This document shows positions 19,205 to 27,558 of a stretch of DNA of 64,000 nt, piece by piece. Where the stretch lies: positions 6,882,001 to 6,946,000 of the forward strand of contig NZ_BAAAYL010000001.1 of NCBI RefSeq assembly GCF_039536205.1, written 5' to 3'. The notes under the pieces were generated by a model, which had not been told where the DNA came from, ran no database searches, and was given only the letters and a program-made list of their open reading frames with translations. A program made the position numbers and the translations under genes. The DNA is from Streptomyces sannanensis (GTDB lineage Bacteria; Actinomycetota; Actinomycetes; Streptomycetales; Streptomycetaceae). The first letter of the stretch is position 1, and every line of letters begins with the position of its first letter.

Positions 19205-20578
19205 TCAACCGGCCGGAACCGGGTGGGGCTCAAGCCCCTCGATCGGGGATCGGTGCAGGCCCTTGCGGTCGTAGAAGCGGGTCATTCCGAAGCCGAACAG
19301 CAGCGCCACCACGAAGCCCACGCCGATCATGGTCCAGCCACGGCCGAGCCCGGCCTCGGTCTGTGCCCCGAAGTAGAGGATGGACCGGACACCGTCGACC
19401 ACCTGTCGGAAGGGCTCGAACTCGGCGAGGAAACGGTAGAAGTCCGGAAGCGCCTCCAACGGGATCGTGGCGCCCGCCGACGGAATGGCGAAGCCGATCA
19501 GCACCAGCATGGACAGCAGCTGGCCGGGCATGCCGAAGACCGCGAGCAGAGCCAGCGCGGTGATGCCCATCGCGGTGGTGGCGCAGGCGCCGTAGATCCA
19601 CAGGAGCGCCAGGTGCGAGGCGTCGATGCCGACGATTTTCACGGCCGCGACCAGTGTCAGGGCGGACGTCACCAGTGACAGGGCGGCCATGAGCCCGCAG
19701 GCCACGGCGAAGTGACGCGTACGGCTGATGCGCTCCGCGGGCTTCGCGCGGCGGAAGGGGCCGTAGTCGCTGGCCGCGTACCCCAGCAGGGCGTCCAACT
19801 GGGTGTGGATCACATTGGCGCCCAGCATGCCGCCCAGGACGAGCACCAGGGTGTAGAAGAACGCGCTCAGCCCGAGTCCGCTGTGGGTGCCGAGCTCATG
19901 GCCCTCCTGGACCGTCACCGCGACCGGGTCGGCGAGCAGCAGCTGCTCGGCCGTGCTCGGCTGCTCGGCCTTCACCGCGTGGTCGGCCTGCTGCTGTGCG
20001 TGATGGCTCGGCTTCTTCTCGGCCTGTGCCGCCTGCTGCTTCGCCTGCTGGCTCAGTTGCTTGCCCAGCTCGGTGGAGGCGGCGTGGGCCACCTTCTGGT
20101 TGATCTCGGCGGCCATGCCGGAGCCGAAGCTTCCCGAGGCCGGGTTGGTCAGCACCTGCATGGTGGGGCGTTTCGGGTCCTGCTGGGGGAGGGCCAGCGC
20201 GGCCACGGATGCCGAGAAGTTCTCGGGGATCACCAGGGCGCCGTACGCCTTGTCCTTCCCCAGCATCTCCTCGGCCTCGCTGCGGCTGACCTGCTTCCAG
20301 GCGACCTTGTCCTTCAGGTCCGGGGAGTGGGCGACCTTCGAGGTGATCTGCGCGCCGATGTTGATCTGCTTCCCGCCCACGGTCACGCCCTTGTCGGCGT
20401 TCACCAGCGCGATCGGCAGATCGTGCGTGGCGCCGACCGGGTCGTTGTTCGCACCCATGTACAGGAGCGAGAGCACGAAGGACAGCAGGCCGAGGATCAG
20501 CGCCGACGGGAGCCACAGGCTCCGTCGGCGCAGCACCTTCCGTCCGGGCGCCCGACGGGCGTGCATCGGCTCAGACAT
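19205..20578 (-). CDS. YhgE/Pip-like ABC-2-type membrane protein (putative drug exporter)
   Basis: The protein has 457 residues. A basic N-terminus leads to one transmembrane helix (ALILGLLSFVLSLLYMG, about 22-40), followed by a roughly 190-residue extracellular domain with a Gln/Ala/Lys-rich predicted coiled coil (GKQLSQQAKQQAAQAEKKPS). Five C-terminal helices then follow, as in the ABC2_membrane_3/YhgE family. The extracellular segment has the family signature LPIALVNADKG. The ATG at 20578 has GGGGAGG upstream. A divergent MerR gene and the operator array between them suggest drug-induced expression. Confidence 0.88.
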   Translation of the reverse strand: MSEPMHARRAPGRKVLRRRSLWLPSALILGLLSFVLSLLYMGANNDPVGATHDLPIALVNADKGVTVGGKQINIGAQITSKVAHSPDLKDKVAWKQVSRSEAEEMLGKDKAYGALVIPENFSASVAALALPQQDPKRPTMQVLTNPASGSFGSGMAAEINQKVAHAASTELGKQLSQQAKQQAAQAEKKPSHHAQQQADHAVKAEQPSTAEQLLLADPVAVTVQEGHELGTHSGLGLSAFFYTLVLVLGGMLGANVIHTQLDALLGYAASDYGPFRRAKPAERISRTRHFAVACGLMAALSLVTSALTLVAAVKIVGIDASHLALLWIYGACATTAMGITALALLAVFGMPGQLLSMLVLIGFAIPSAGATIPLEALPDFYRFLAEFEPFRQVVDGVRSILYFGAQTEAGLGRGWTMIGVGFVVALLFGFGMTRFYDRKGLHRSPIEGLEPHPVPAG

Positions 20579-20736
20579 GGCGCCTCCCCTCGGAGAGGGC
20601 CGCCATGGATGCCCTTTCATGACAAATGGCTCCTGTACGACATGAGACCGGCAAGTCTGCTCCAGATGCGATGTCGCGCCACGGTGCGCGTGAGACGTGC
20701 AACAGAAGGCGGTCCAGCCCTCCGGCCCGGCGGGCC

Positions 20737-20786
20737 CAATAGCTGGATACCTTCACTATCCAATAGCTGGATACTGACACTATCCA
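20737..20786. promoter_or_regulatory. MerR-type operator array: two 24-bp direct repeats of a dyad
   Basis: Two consecutive 24-base units (20737-20760 and 20761-20784) match at 21 of 24 positions. Each holds TGGATA-N7-TATCCA (20744-20749 with 20757-20762; 20768-20773 with 20781-20786), and the inner TATCCA-N5-TGGATA is also a dyad. The block is A/T-rich in a GC-rich context and lies between the divergent exporter and MerR genes, 62 bases before the MerR start. It is the likely binding site of the adjacent regulator. Confidence 0.85.
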
Positions 20787-20847
20787 GTCCGGCTTGTCGA
20801 ACCGAGATGCCGCGATACTGGTCACAGCACGGAATCGAGGGGAGCGC

Positions 20848-21495
20848 ATGAGGATCTCGGAACTGAGCCGACGGTCGGGGGTGCCGGTGGCGAGCATCAA
20901 GTACTACCTGCGGGAAGGATTGCTGCCCGCAGGCCGCGCGATGGGCGCCACCCTGGCGGAGTACGGCGAGGAGCACGTCCAGCGCCTGCGTCTGATCCGG
21001 GCGCTGACCACGCTGGGAGGGCTGTCCATCGCCGCTGCTCGCGAGGTGCTCGCCGAGATCGACCAGCCGCATGATCCGCTCGCCATGCTCGGCGTCATCC
21101 ACTACGCCCTGCGTACCCCGGCCGATGCCACCGAGGCGACCGGCGACGGGGAGCTGACGGAGCGCGTCGACGGCCTCGTCGACGCCATGGAGTGGGACAT
21201 CTCGGAAGCCTCGCCCCACCGTCGCGCCCTGGCCGCGAGTCTGCAGGAGCTCGGCCGCCTGGGAGTGGACTTCGGCGTGGACGACCTCCTCCCGTACGCG
21301 AGGCTGGCCGCCGCCGTGGCGCGGCTGGATCTCGACCAGCTCGACGGCATCGAGGACCGGATGGTGCTCGCCGAACGGGCCGCGATCCTCACCCTGCTCC
21401 TCGAACCGGTCCTCGCCCTGCTCCGGCGGCTCGCCCAGGAGGGCGAGTCACGTCGCCGCACAGGGGCGGCCGCCGCACCCGACACCGCGTACTGA
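20848..21495 (+). CDS. MerR-family transcriptional regulator
   Basis: The protein has 215 residues. The N-terminal winged HTH (about 1-70) contains RISELSRRSGVPVASIKYYLREGLLPAG, then the second helical pair with EHVQRLRLIRALTTLGGLSI. The C-terminal half is a helical effector domain without the Cys pattern of metal-sensing MerRs, so a multidrug-type ligand is more likely. The ATG at 20848 has GAGGGGAG upstream. It is divergent from the YhgE-like exporter and presumably controls it and itself through the TGGATA/TATCCA array. Confidence 0.92.
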   Translation: MRISELSRRSGVPVASIKYYLREGLLPAGRAMGATLAEYGEEHVQRLRLIRALTTLGGLSIAAAREVLAEIDQPHDPLAMLGVIHYALRTPADATEATGDGELTERVDGLVDAMEWDISEASPHRRALAASLQELGRLGVDFGVDDLLPYARLAAAVARLDLDQLDGIEDRMVLAERAAILTLLLEPVLALLRRLAQEGESRRRTGAAAAPDTAY

Positions 21496-21518
21496 GCCCC
21501 TTCGGCGGGGCCTGCCTC

Positions 21519-22049
21519 TCATCCGTGTTCCAGCCGGGCCGCCAGCTCCTCGGGGAGGGCGTCCCGGTTGGCCTGGGTCAGACGGACGACTGCGACGCCG
21601 GACCGCTGCTTGAGCGCATCGGTGAACGGGTCGATGTGCGCATGGACGGTGGCGACGATGTCGACGTCGGCCCCGAACAGCGACCGGACCGTCTCGCGGA
21701 ACGGGACATAGGCCAGTTCCATCCGGCCGAGCTCGTCGATGAGTACGAGCTGCCCGGGAGCAGGGTTCCTGGACGCCTGCTCCAGGGACGGCAGTGCCAG
21801 CCGTTCCATGACGCCGAGGTCGACCCCGTACCGGCCGACCCGGGGCGGGCCCGGGAAGCCGGCATGGGCGAGCACGGCCCGTCGGCCGTCCAGGGTCTCC
21901 AGTGCGAAACCGATCCGTGTGCCGCCCTCGCGGATCTCCTCCGTGGTGAAGCCGATGACGTCACGGGTGTGCAGCAGCGTTGCCAGCCGGCGGACGGCGG
22001 TGGTCTTGCCCACGCCCGGGCGTCCCTCGATCAGGATTCTTGTCGGCAT
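21519..22049 (-). CDS. P-loop NTPase (THEP1-like nucleoside-triphosphatase)
   Basis: The protein has 176 residues. The Walker A motif GRPGVGKTTAV starts at residue 9, and a Walker B-like LVLIDELGRMEL is near residue 105. The segment GFTTEEIREGGTRIGF and the HAHIDPF region match the THEP1/KAP-related NTPase family found in archaea and bacteria, which hydrolyse nucleoside triphosphates in vitro with an uncertain cellular role. It is convergent with the MerR gene. Confidence 0.88.
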   Translation of the reverse strand: MPTRILIEGRPGVGKTTAVRRLATLLHTRDVIGFTTEEIREGGTRIGFALETLDGRRAVLAHAGFPGPPRVGRYGVDLGVMERLALPSLEQASRNPAPGQLVLIDELGRMELAYVPFRETVRSLFGADVDIVATVHAHIDPFTDALKQRSGVAVVRLTQANRDALPEELAARLEHG

Positions 22050-22153
22050 GTCGTGCGCATACCCGGTTCGTGACCCTGACCGGACTCGGCCGATCGGGTT
22101 CTTCGCGCGGCAGGACCGGTGCTGCGCGTGCCGTTGCGGGTATGGCCGCGCGC

Positions 22154-22606
22154 ATGACTGGAATCGAGCTCATGAGCACGGCATTCGGCGATCACCAGGA
22201 GATCCCGCGTCGCCACAGCGGCGAGGGGCAGGACATCTCGCCGGCCCTGTCCTGGTCGGCGGCGCCGGAGGGCACCGCGGAACTGGTCCTGCTGTGCGAG
22301 GACCCGGACGCCCCCGGGGGGACGTTTCTCCACTGGCTGGTCACCGGTATCGATCCGGCGAGCTCGGGAGTGGCGGAGGGCGAGACACCCCCGGGCGGCC
22401 ACGAGTGGCCGAACGACTTCGGCCGAGTGGGCTGGGCCGGGCCGATGCCTCCCCCGGGGCACGGGCCGCACCGCTACTTCTTCCGCCTGTGGGCGGTGTC
22501 CGAGCCGCTCCCGCTGCACGGCCGGGCGAAGAGCGACGCAGTGCACCGCGCGCTGAAGGGAAGGGAGCTGGCCGGCGGCACGCTGATGGGGACGTATCAG
22601 CGCTGA
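22154..22606 (+). CDS. YbhB/YbcL-type PEBP-family protein
   Basis: This 150-residue phosphatidylethanolamine-binding-protein homologue has the ligand-pocket signatures CEDPDAPGGTFLHWLV and GHGPHRYFFRLWAV, plus ISPALSW near the start. PEBP proteins of bacteria are small cytoplasmic or periplasmic folds that bind anionic ligands; function here is unknown. Homology starts at the ATG at 22154 (MTGIELMSTAF), although an in-frame ATG at 22142 and a long open upstream frame exist. No clear ribosome binding site is seen for either. Confidence 0.9.
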   Translation: MTGIELMSTAFGDHQEIPRRHSGEGQDISPALSWSAAPEGTAELVLLCEDPDAPGGTFLHWLVTGIDPASSGVAEGETPPGGHEWPNDFGRVGWAGPMPPPGHGPHRYFFRLWAVSEPLPLHGRAKSDAVHRALKGRELAGGTLMGTYQR

Positions 22607-22639
22607 CCCGGTGTGCGCGCCTGTCCCAGTCGTGTGGGC

Positions 22640-22771
22640 CCCGTGTCGTAGGTCGCGGGCTCCCTCCCAGCGGCCCAGGAGCATGTCCTGGCGGCCTTCG
22701 GCGAGCGCGGTGTCGCCGAATGCCGGATTGTAGAGCGGTGCCCGCTCACCGCGGTGCAGCCAGGCAGACAT
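22640..22771 (-). pseudogene. N-terminal fragment of a truncated gene
   Basis: From an ATG at 22771 (GAGCGGGGGAA upstream) the reverse strand reads LHRGERAPLYNPAFGDTALA, then LGRWEGARDL, a well-formed N-terminus resembling a Streptomyces protein type with TPR-like helices. After about 42 residues the coding character stops and the frame continues only as antisense of the PEBP gene. It is therefore a 5' stub, and its family assignment is uncertain. Confidence 0.4.
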
Positions 22772-22937
22772 GACGGTTCCCCCGCTCGGGTACGTAACGC
22801 ACGCTCCGTTCCGCCGGGACGGGACCGCTGAACTGGAAGACCTGCCGGTCGAATCCGGGGTGCTGAGAGGCGCGGATGGAGAGCAGCGTCGAGATGGCGG
22901 GTGCGCCGGTCGTGACGCGGGGGACGTCAGCTGTCAC
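22746..22937 (-). pseudogene. Fragment of an AMIN-like-domain protein
   Basis: The reverse strand encodes SIRASQHPGFDRQVFQFSG and VRYVPERG, the pattern of AMIN-like domains in secreted actinobacterial proteins (GFDRVVF.F.G..P.Y.VRYV). It lacks a signal peptide and stops about 60 residues in. With the neighbouring stub it makes a small pile of gene debris in the 22607-23038 gap. Confidence 0.45.
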
Positions 22938-23038
22938 ACGACCCGGTCGGCCCAACAAGACCGCCGCTCCGCACCGTCTCCGCCGGAGAGTGGAGGGGTG
23001 CGGCATCCAGCACGGTCCACGCTCACCGGGAGACGTCC

Positions 23039-23566
23039 ATGGCATTCGGCAACCGTCGCGACCTCGGCCTGCTCGTCCTGAGGACCGGCACCGGCGCGGT
23101 GCTGGCGGCGCACGGAGCGCAGAAGCTCTTCGGCTGGTTCGGCGGCCACGGCCTCGGCGGCACCGCCAAGGCGATGGAGGCCATGGGCTTCACCCCGGGC
23201 AAGCTGAGCGCGATCGCCGCGGGGCTCGGTGAGGCGGGCGGCGGGGCACTGCTGGTCCTCGGTCTCGCCACGCCGGTGGCCGGGGCCTCGGCGGCGGGCG
23301 CCATGGCGGGCGCGGCGGCCGTGCACGCGCCCGCGGGCTTCTTCGCACAGAGCGGAGGCTTGGAATACCCTGCCTTCCTCGGCTTCGTCGCAGCCGGCAT
23401 CGGCCTGGCGGGCGCCGGGCGCTACTCGCTCGACCACGCCACCGGCCGTGTCCTGGACCAGCCGTGGACCGTGGCGCTGGCCTTCGTCGGCGGGGCTGCC
23501 GCGGCGGCGGCCGTGCTCAGCCGGCGGGCCAGGCATCTGGCGTCGCAGCCGGCCCCCGAGGAGTAG
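23039..23566 (+). CDS. DoxX-family membrane protein
   Basis: The protein has 175 residues and four hydrophobic helices. The DoxX signature is LGLLVLRTGTGAVLAAHGAQ, then KLFGWFGGHG, near the N-terminus, followed by GLGEAGGGALLVLGLATPV and AGFFAQSGGLEYP. DoxX proteins are inner-membrane proteins linked to thiol and redox balance, sometimes with thioredoxin-like partners. The ATG at 23039 lacks a strong ribosome binding site. It sits at the edge of the redox block that contains VKOR and cytochrome oxidase. Confidence 0.92.
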   Translation: MAFGNRRDLGLLVLRTGTGAVLAAHGAQKLFGWFGGHGLGGTAKAMEAMGFTPGKLSAIAAGLGEAGGGALLVLGLATPVAGASAAGAMAGAAAVHAPAGFFAQSGGLEYPAFLGFVAAGIGLAGAGRYSLDHATGRVLDQPWTVALAFVGGAAAAAAVLSRRARHLASQPAPEE

Positions 23567-23574
23567 GTGCTCTT

Positions 23575-23590
23575 AGGGCCGTTCGGCCCC
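23575..23590 (+). promoter_or_regulatory. AGGGCCGTTCGGCCCC dyad (candidate stress-regulon box)
   Basis: This 16-base GC-rich dyad lies 125 bases before the 23716 gene. It matches, with one change, the reverse-strand site 75 bases before the GAF kinase (27423-27438), and it resembles sites before both CBS-BON genes. It just follows the DoxX stop, so a weak terminator role is an alternative. Confidence 0.5.
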
Positions 23591-23624
23591 TACCAGCGCA
23601 GATCACCTCCCCTGTTGACTGGCA

Positions 23625-23664
23625 TCGACCGCCACCGGTACCTCCCCCGGCCGGTGGCGGTCGA
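23625..23664. terminator. 14-bp perfect hairpin
   Basis: TCGACCGCCACCGG (23625-23638) pairs perfectly with CCGGTGGCGGTCGA (23651-23664) around a 12-base loop. It lies between DoxX and the next gene, 51 bases before the start, so it could end the doxX transcript or fold in the leader of the downstream gene. Confidence 0.7.
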
Positions 23665-23715
23665 AGCCTGTCGGCGGCCGTCGCGGACACGGATGAGAGC
23701 GGACGGAGTTGAGCG

Positions 23716-24237
23716 GTGATCGCAGCGGTGGGGCATGCGGATCTGACCCTGGACACACTGGAGCTGGTGGAGAGGGAACTGGCCACGCTGCTGGACCGGG
23801 TGGCGGAGCGCGCGACCGGACTGGTGCGCGCCGGGGCGGGGCTCCCGGTGGTCTTCGGCCGGGCTGTCCGCGCCGCGGGGCGGCAGTTGGTCGTGCTTCT
23901 GCCCACGCAGCAGTCCGTGCCTGCCATGCTGCCCGGACGCGACCGGCCCGCGGCAGGAGAGCTTCTGGTACTGGCCGAGCAGGTGCGCCTGTTGCCGTAC
24001 GACCCGGAGGACCGCCACGCATGCGTGGCGGCCGACGAAAAGATGATCACCGCCTCCCGCCGTCTGCTGGCCGTGTGGGACGGATCGCCGTCCAACGGCC
24101 GGGACGCCACGGCGCACCTGGTGGCCTTCGCCCGTGCCCGGGGCATTCCGGTCGACGTCGTCTGGCCGGCCGGCGCCCGCCGGACCGACGCCCCGGCGCC
24201 CGCCCGGGGGACCCGCGGAGGCTTGTGTGCGAGGTGA
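23716..24237 (+). CDS. Rossmann-like hypothetical protein (SLOG-like)
   Basis: The protein has 173 residues. The N-terminal strand MIAAVGHADL is followed by helix TLELVERELATLLDRV, then GLVRAGAGLPVVFGRAVRAAG, AGELLVLAEQ, a long helix, and LLAVWDGSPSNGRDATAHLV with ARARGIPVDVVWP. The alternating strand/helix layout and the WDG.PS.GRDAT segment resemble SLOG/LOG-type nucleotide-binding folds, but no biochemical role can be stated. The GTG start at 23716 follows GGACGGAG. Its end overlaps the VKOR start by 11 bases, so the two are coupled. Confidence 0.7.
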   Translation: MIAAVGHADLTLDTLELVERELATLLDRVAERATGLVRAGAGLPVVFGRAVRAAGRQLVVLLPTQQSVPAMLPGRDRPAAGELLVLAEQVRLLPYDPEDRHACVAADEKMITASRRLLAVWDGSPSNGRDATAHLVAFARARGIPVDVVWPAGARRTDAPAPARGTRGGLCAR

Positions 24238-24916
24238 CCTGTCCGCCGTGCGGGACACTGCGACGACCGGCGAAGTGCGTACGATCGTCCGCCCGGGAGC
24301 GGACGCGCGGACGGAGGGCGCCGCGCGGCGCACGACCGGGGCCGGACGCGCCTTCGCCTGGCTGCTGACGGTCACCGGGGCGCTCGGCATCCTGGCCTCG
24401 TTCGTGATCACCATCGACAAGATGAGACTGGCCGAGAATCCGGACTTCCGTCCCTCGTGCAGCATCGGTCCCGTCCTGTCGTGCACCAATGTGATGCTCA
24501 GCGACCAGGCCTCCGTGTTCGGCTTCCCCAACCCGCTGCTGGGGCTGGTGGCCTATCCCGTGGTGGTCATGGTCGGCGTCGCGCTGCTGGTCGGTGCACG
24601 ATTCCCGGGCTGGCTCTGGATCGGGCTGAACCTGGGCACGCTCTTCGGGGCGGTCTTCTGCATGTGGCTGATGACACAGGCGCTCTACGTGATCGGCGCC
24701 CTGTGCCTGTGGTGCTGCCTGGCCTGGGCCGTCACCGTCACGATGTTCTGGTACACCACCGTGCACAATCTGAGGCACGGCATCGTACCGGCGCCGCGCC
24801 GGCTGGTGATCGGTCTGATGGAGTTCCACTGGGCTGTGCCCGTCGCCTGGCTCCTGAGTATCGTCATGCTGATCGCGGTCCGGTTCTGGTCATACTGGCA
24901 GTCACTGCTCGTATGA
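24227..24916 (+). CDS. Vitamin K epoxide reductase (VKOR) family protein
   Basis: This 229-residue membrane protein re-oxidises DsbA-like thiol oxidants by passing electrons to quinone. A short cytoplasmic N-terminus precedes a helix (AFAWLLTVTGALGILASFVI). The loop cysteine pair lies in SCSIGPVLSCTNVM, with a conserved NPLLGL helix start. The quinone-site CLWC is in the fourth helix (YVIGALCLWCC). A fifth helix is at the C-terminus. The GTG at 24227, with GGAGG 5 bases upstream, is preferred over a GTG at 24248. It overlaps the preceding gene and lies 49 bases before the DevR-like regulator. Confidence 0.93.
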   Translation: MRGDLSAVRDTATTGEVRTIVRPGADARTEGAARRTTGAGRAFAWLLTVTGALGILASFVITIDKMRLAENPDFRPSCSIGPVLSCTNVMLSDQASVFGFPNPLLGLVAYPVVVMVGVALLVGARFPGWLWIGLNLGTLFGAVFCMWLMTQALYVIGALCLWCCLAWAVTVTMFWYTTVHNLRHGIVPAPRRLVIGLMEFHWAVPVAWLLSIVMLIAVRFWSYWQSLLV

Positions 24917-24965
24917 CACGCCGTTCCGTCCCTGTCCGTTCCGTCCCCTGGCCTGAAGCACTCTC

Positions 24966-25670
24966 ATGAATACTGATGACATTCCTGCCGCCCCGCTGCG
25001 GATCTTCCTGCTCGACGACCACGAGGTGGTACGACGGGGGGTGCGCGATCTGCTGGAGGCCGAGCCGGACATGGTCGTGGTGGGTGAGGCGTCCGACGCG
25101 CGGGAAGCCCTCGCCCGGGTGCCCGCCGCACGGCCGCAGGTGGCGGTCCTCGACGTACGGCTCGGCGGTGACAGGGACGGGGCCGGCGACCACCAGGGTG
25201 TCGAGGTGTGCCGTGAACTCCGGGCGAGCATGCCCGAACTGGCCTGCCTGATGCTGACGTCCTTCGACGACGACGAGGCCCTCTTCGGCGCCATCATGGC
25301 GGGCGCCTCCGGCTATGTCCTCAAGCGCATCGGGGGCTCGGAGCTGATCACCGCCATCCGGACGGTCGCGGCGGGGAAGTCGATGCTGGATCCCCGCGCG
25401 GTGACGCGGGTGATGTCCCGGCTGACGACCCCGCAGCCCGCGCCGACACCCAGCCGGCTGGACCGGCTGTCCCCGCGCGAGCACGAAATCCTGGAACTCA
25501 TCGGTGAGGGGCTGACCAACCGGCAGATCGGCGAGCGGCTGTTCCTGGCGGAGAAGACCGTCAAGAACCGGATCTCCTCCATCCTGTCGAAGCTGGGTGT
25601 GGGCCGTCGGGTCCAGGCGGCGATGATCGCGGAGAAGGCCCGGGAGCAGCGGGCCGCGGACGCCGGCTGA
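24966..25670 (+). CDS. DevR/OsdR-like response regulator
   Basis: The protein has 234 residues. The receiver has IFLLDDHEVVRRGVRDLLE, the phospho-acceptor in VAVLDVRL (near residue 62) and AGASGYVLKRIGGSEL. The LuxR HTH reads LTNRQIGERLFLAEKTVKNR, near-identical in pattern to DevR/DosR and OsdR, regulators of hypoxia and dormancy regulons. About 8-10 extra residues (GGDRDGAGDHQ) sit right after the phospho-acceptor strand, where DevR has a short loop. It follows VKOR in the same direction and is convergent, 7 bases apart, with the GAF kinase that is its likely partner. Confidence 0.93.
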   Translation: MNTDDIPAAPLRIFLLDDHEVVRRGVRDLLEAEPDMVVVGEASDAREALARVPAARPQVAVLDVRLGGDRDGAGDHQGVEVCRELRASMPELACLMLTSFDDDEALFGAIMAGASGYVLKRIGGSELITAIRTVAAGKSMLDPRAVTRVMSRLTTPQPAPTPSRLDRLSPREHEILELIGEGLTNRQIGERLFLAEKTVKNRISSILSKLGVGRRVQAAMIAEKAREQRAADAG

Positions 25671-25677
25671 TCCTGCT

Positions 25678-27348
25678 TCAGTTCGCGGGCAGCGGTACGC
25701 GCCACTCGATCCGGGTCCCGCCGGCCGGTGGAGAGGTGACGGTCAGGGAACCGCCGAGGAGTTCGGCTCGTTCCCGCATATTGGTCAGACCGCCCGTGGG
25801 TGTGGCGCTGCCGATGCCCACCCCGTCGTCGGTCACCGTGAGCGTGATCTCCTTCTCGGCCGTCAGCACGATGTCCACCCGGCGTGCGGCGGCGTGCCGG
25901 GCGGCATTGCTGAGCGCCTCGGTGGCCACCGCCAGGACGTGCTCGGCGAGTTCCGCGCTGATGTTGGTGTCCACGGGACCGTTCACCAGCAGCGACGGTG
26001 TGAACCCCAGGGACTGGGTGGCCGAGCGCGCGGTCTCGGCCATCCGCCGGCGCACTCCGGGTCCGCCCCGGTCGTCCGTGTCGGAGCGCAGGTCGAAGAT
26101 GGTGGACCTGATGATGTCGATGGTCGTGTCGAGGTCGCGCACGGCCCGGCCGACCCGCTCGGCCATTTCCGGGCGCTCGATGCCCCGCTGTGCGCTCTGC
26201 AGGGTCATCCCGGTGGCGAAGAGCCGCTGGATGGCCAGGTCGTGCAGATCCCGGGCGATACGGTCCCGGTCGTGCATCAGGGCCAGTTCCTCGGACTCGG
26301 CCCTGCGCTGGGCGAGTTCGAGGGCGAGGGCGGCCTGGCCGGCGAAGCCGGAGATCAGCTGCACCTCGGTGGCGTCGAACTCCGGTCCGCCCGACAGGCG
26401 GCTCAGCCGCAGGGCACCGGATGCGGAAGCACCGACCGGGAGGGGCACTGCCACGGTCGGCCCGTAGGCCGCCCTGTCGTCCCCGAGTGCGTTCCCGCGG
26501 GGGTCGGTGGAGAGATCGGCGCTGACCGCGGGCCGGCCGTCGTGCGCGGCCATGCCGGAGAGTGAGCCCCGCACGGGAACGGCCAGCCGGCTCATGCGAT
26601 CCGCGTCGTGGCCGCAGGCCACCCGAACCGCCAGTCGGCCCGGTTCCTCCGGGTCCGGGAGCAGTACGGCCGCCGCGTCCGCGCCCGCGACATCCCTGGC
26701 CCGTTCGGCGATCAGCCGCAGCACATGGTCGGCGCCGATGCCGGAGAGCAGGCTGCGGGTGATCTCGCCCAGTGCCTCCAGCCAGCGCTCCCGGCGTCGG
26801 CTCTCGTGGTACATACGGGCGTTGTCGATGGCCACTCCGGCCGCGATGGACAGCGTCGTCAGTACGGCCTCGTCGTCGGCGTCGAAGCCTCGGCCACCGC
26901 GCTTCTCGGTGAGGTAGAGGTTGCCGAAGACCTCGTCGCGCACCCGGACGGGGACACCCAGGAACGTACGCATGGGCGGGTGATGGGCGGGGAAGCCGTA
27001 GCTGTTGCGGTGCTGGCTCAGGTCGTCGAGCCGCAGCGGCACGGGATTGTGGATCAGTTCACCGAGAATGCCGCGCCCGCACGGTGTCTGACCGATCGCG
27101 GCCACCATCTCGTCGGCCATGCCCACCGGCAGGAACTGTGACAGCCGCTGACCGTCACCGACGACGCCCAGCGCTCCGTACTCCGCGTCCGTCAGGGTCA
27201 CCGCCGCTTCGACGATGCCACGCAGCACCTGGGGCAGTTCCAGTCCCCGCCCCAGGTTCATCACGGCATCGAGCAGGCTGTGCATACGGTCCGGCGTCCG
27301 TGGGTGGGGCCATGAGGGATGCCGGCCGTCTGTCACTGTGTCTGCCAT
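25678..27348 (-). CDS. GAF-domain sensor histidine kinase (DevS/OsdK-like)
   Basis: The protein has 556 residues and no transmembrane helix. Two GAF domains lie at about 40-185 ([31 protein letters not shown]) and 205-345. HisKA_3 follows with the phospho-acceptor in [18 protein letters not shown], then HATPase_c with DDGVGIGSA and [14 protein letters not shown]. This is the DevS/DosT and OsdK layout, in which the GAF domains sense gas or redox through heme; the heme ligand cannot be proven here. The ATG at 27348 is chosen because AGGAAA/GGAG precede it. A dyad 75 bases upstream matches the putative regulon box. Confidence 0.92.
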   Translation of the reverse strand: MADTVTDGRHPSWPHPRTPDRMHSLLDAVMNLGRGLELPQVLRGIVEAAVTLTDAEYGALGVVGDGQRLSQFLPVGMADEMVAAIGQTPCGRGILGELIHNPVPLRLDDLSQHRNSYGFPAHHPPMRTFLGVPVRVRDEVFGNLYLTEKRGGRGFDADDEAVLTTLSIAAGVAIDNARMYHESRRRERWLEALGEITRSLLSGIGADHVLRLIAERARDVAGADAAAVLLPDPEEPGRLAVRVACGHDADRMSRLAVPVRGSLSGMAAHDGRPAVSADLSTDPRGNALGDDRAAYGPTVAVPLPVGASASGALRLSRLSGGPEFDATEVQLISGFAGQAALALELAQRRAESEELALMHDRDRIARDLHDLAIQRLFATGMTLQSAQRGIERPEMAERVGRAVRDLDTTIDIIRSTIFDLRSDTDDRGGPGVRRRMAETARSATQSLGFTPSLLVNGPVDTNISAELAEHVLAVATEALSNAARHAAARRVDIVLTAEKEITLTVTDDGVGIGSATPTGGLTNMRERAELLGGSLTVTSPPAGGTRIEWRVPLPAN

Positions 27349-27422
27349 TTCTCCGCTTTCCTGAGGTACCTGCTGGGCATCAGCGTATGTCACGGCACGG
27401 AAGGTCCATGGACCCTACCCGG

Positions 27423-27438
27423 GGGGCTGAACGGCCCT
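27423..27438 (-). promoter_or_regulatory. AGGGCCGTTCAGCCCC dyad upstream of GAF kinase
   Basis: Read on the minus strand this 16-mer differs at one base from the site at 23575. It lies 75 bases before the kinase start and about 120 bases before ctaD on the other strand, so it could control both divergent genes. Confidence 0.55.
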
Positions 27439-27558
27439 ATCGGGGCCTCCCTCCTCACCGTTGATCATTGGGCGGCGGCCGGGAAGGCCGTGCGTCCCCC
27501 GTATCCGCGTCCCTTCCCGGCCCCGCACGAACATCGCAGAGTTGGAGGTTGCCCGCCG

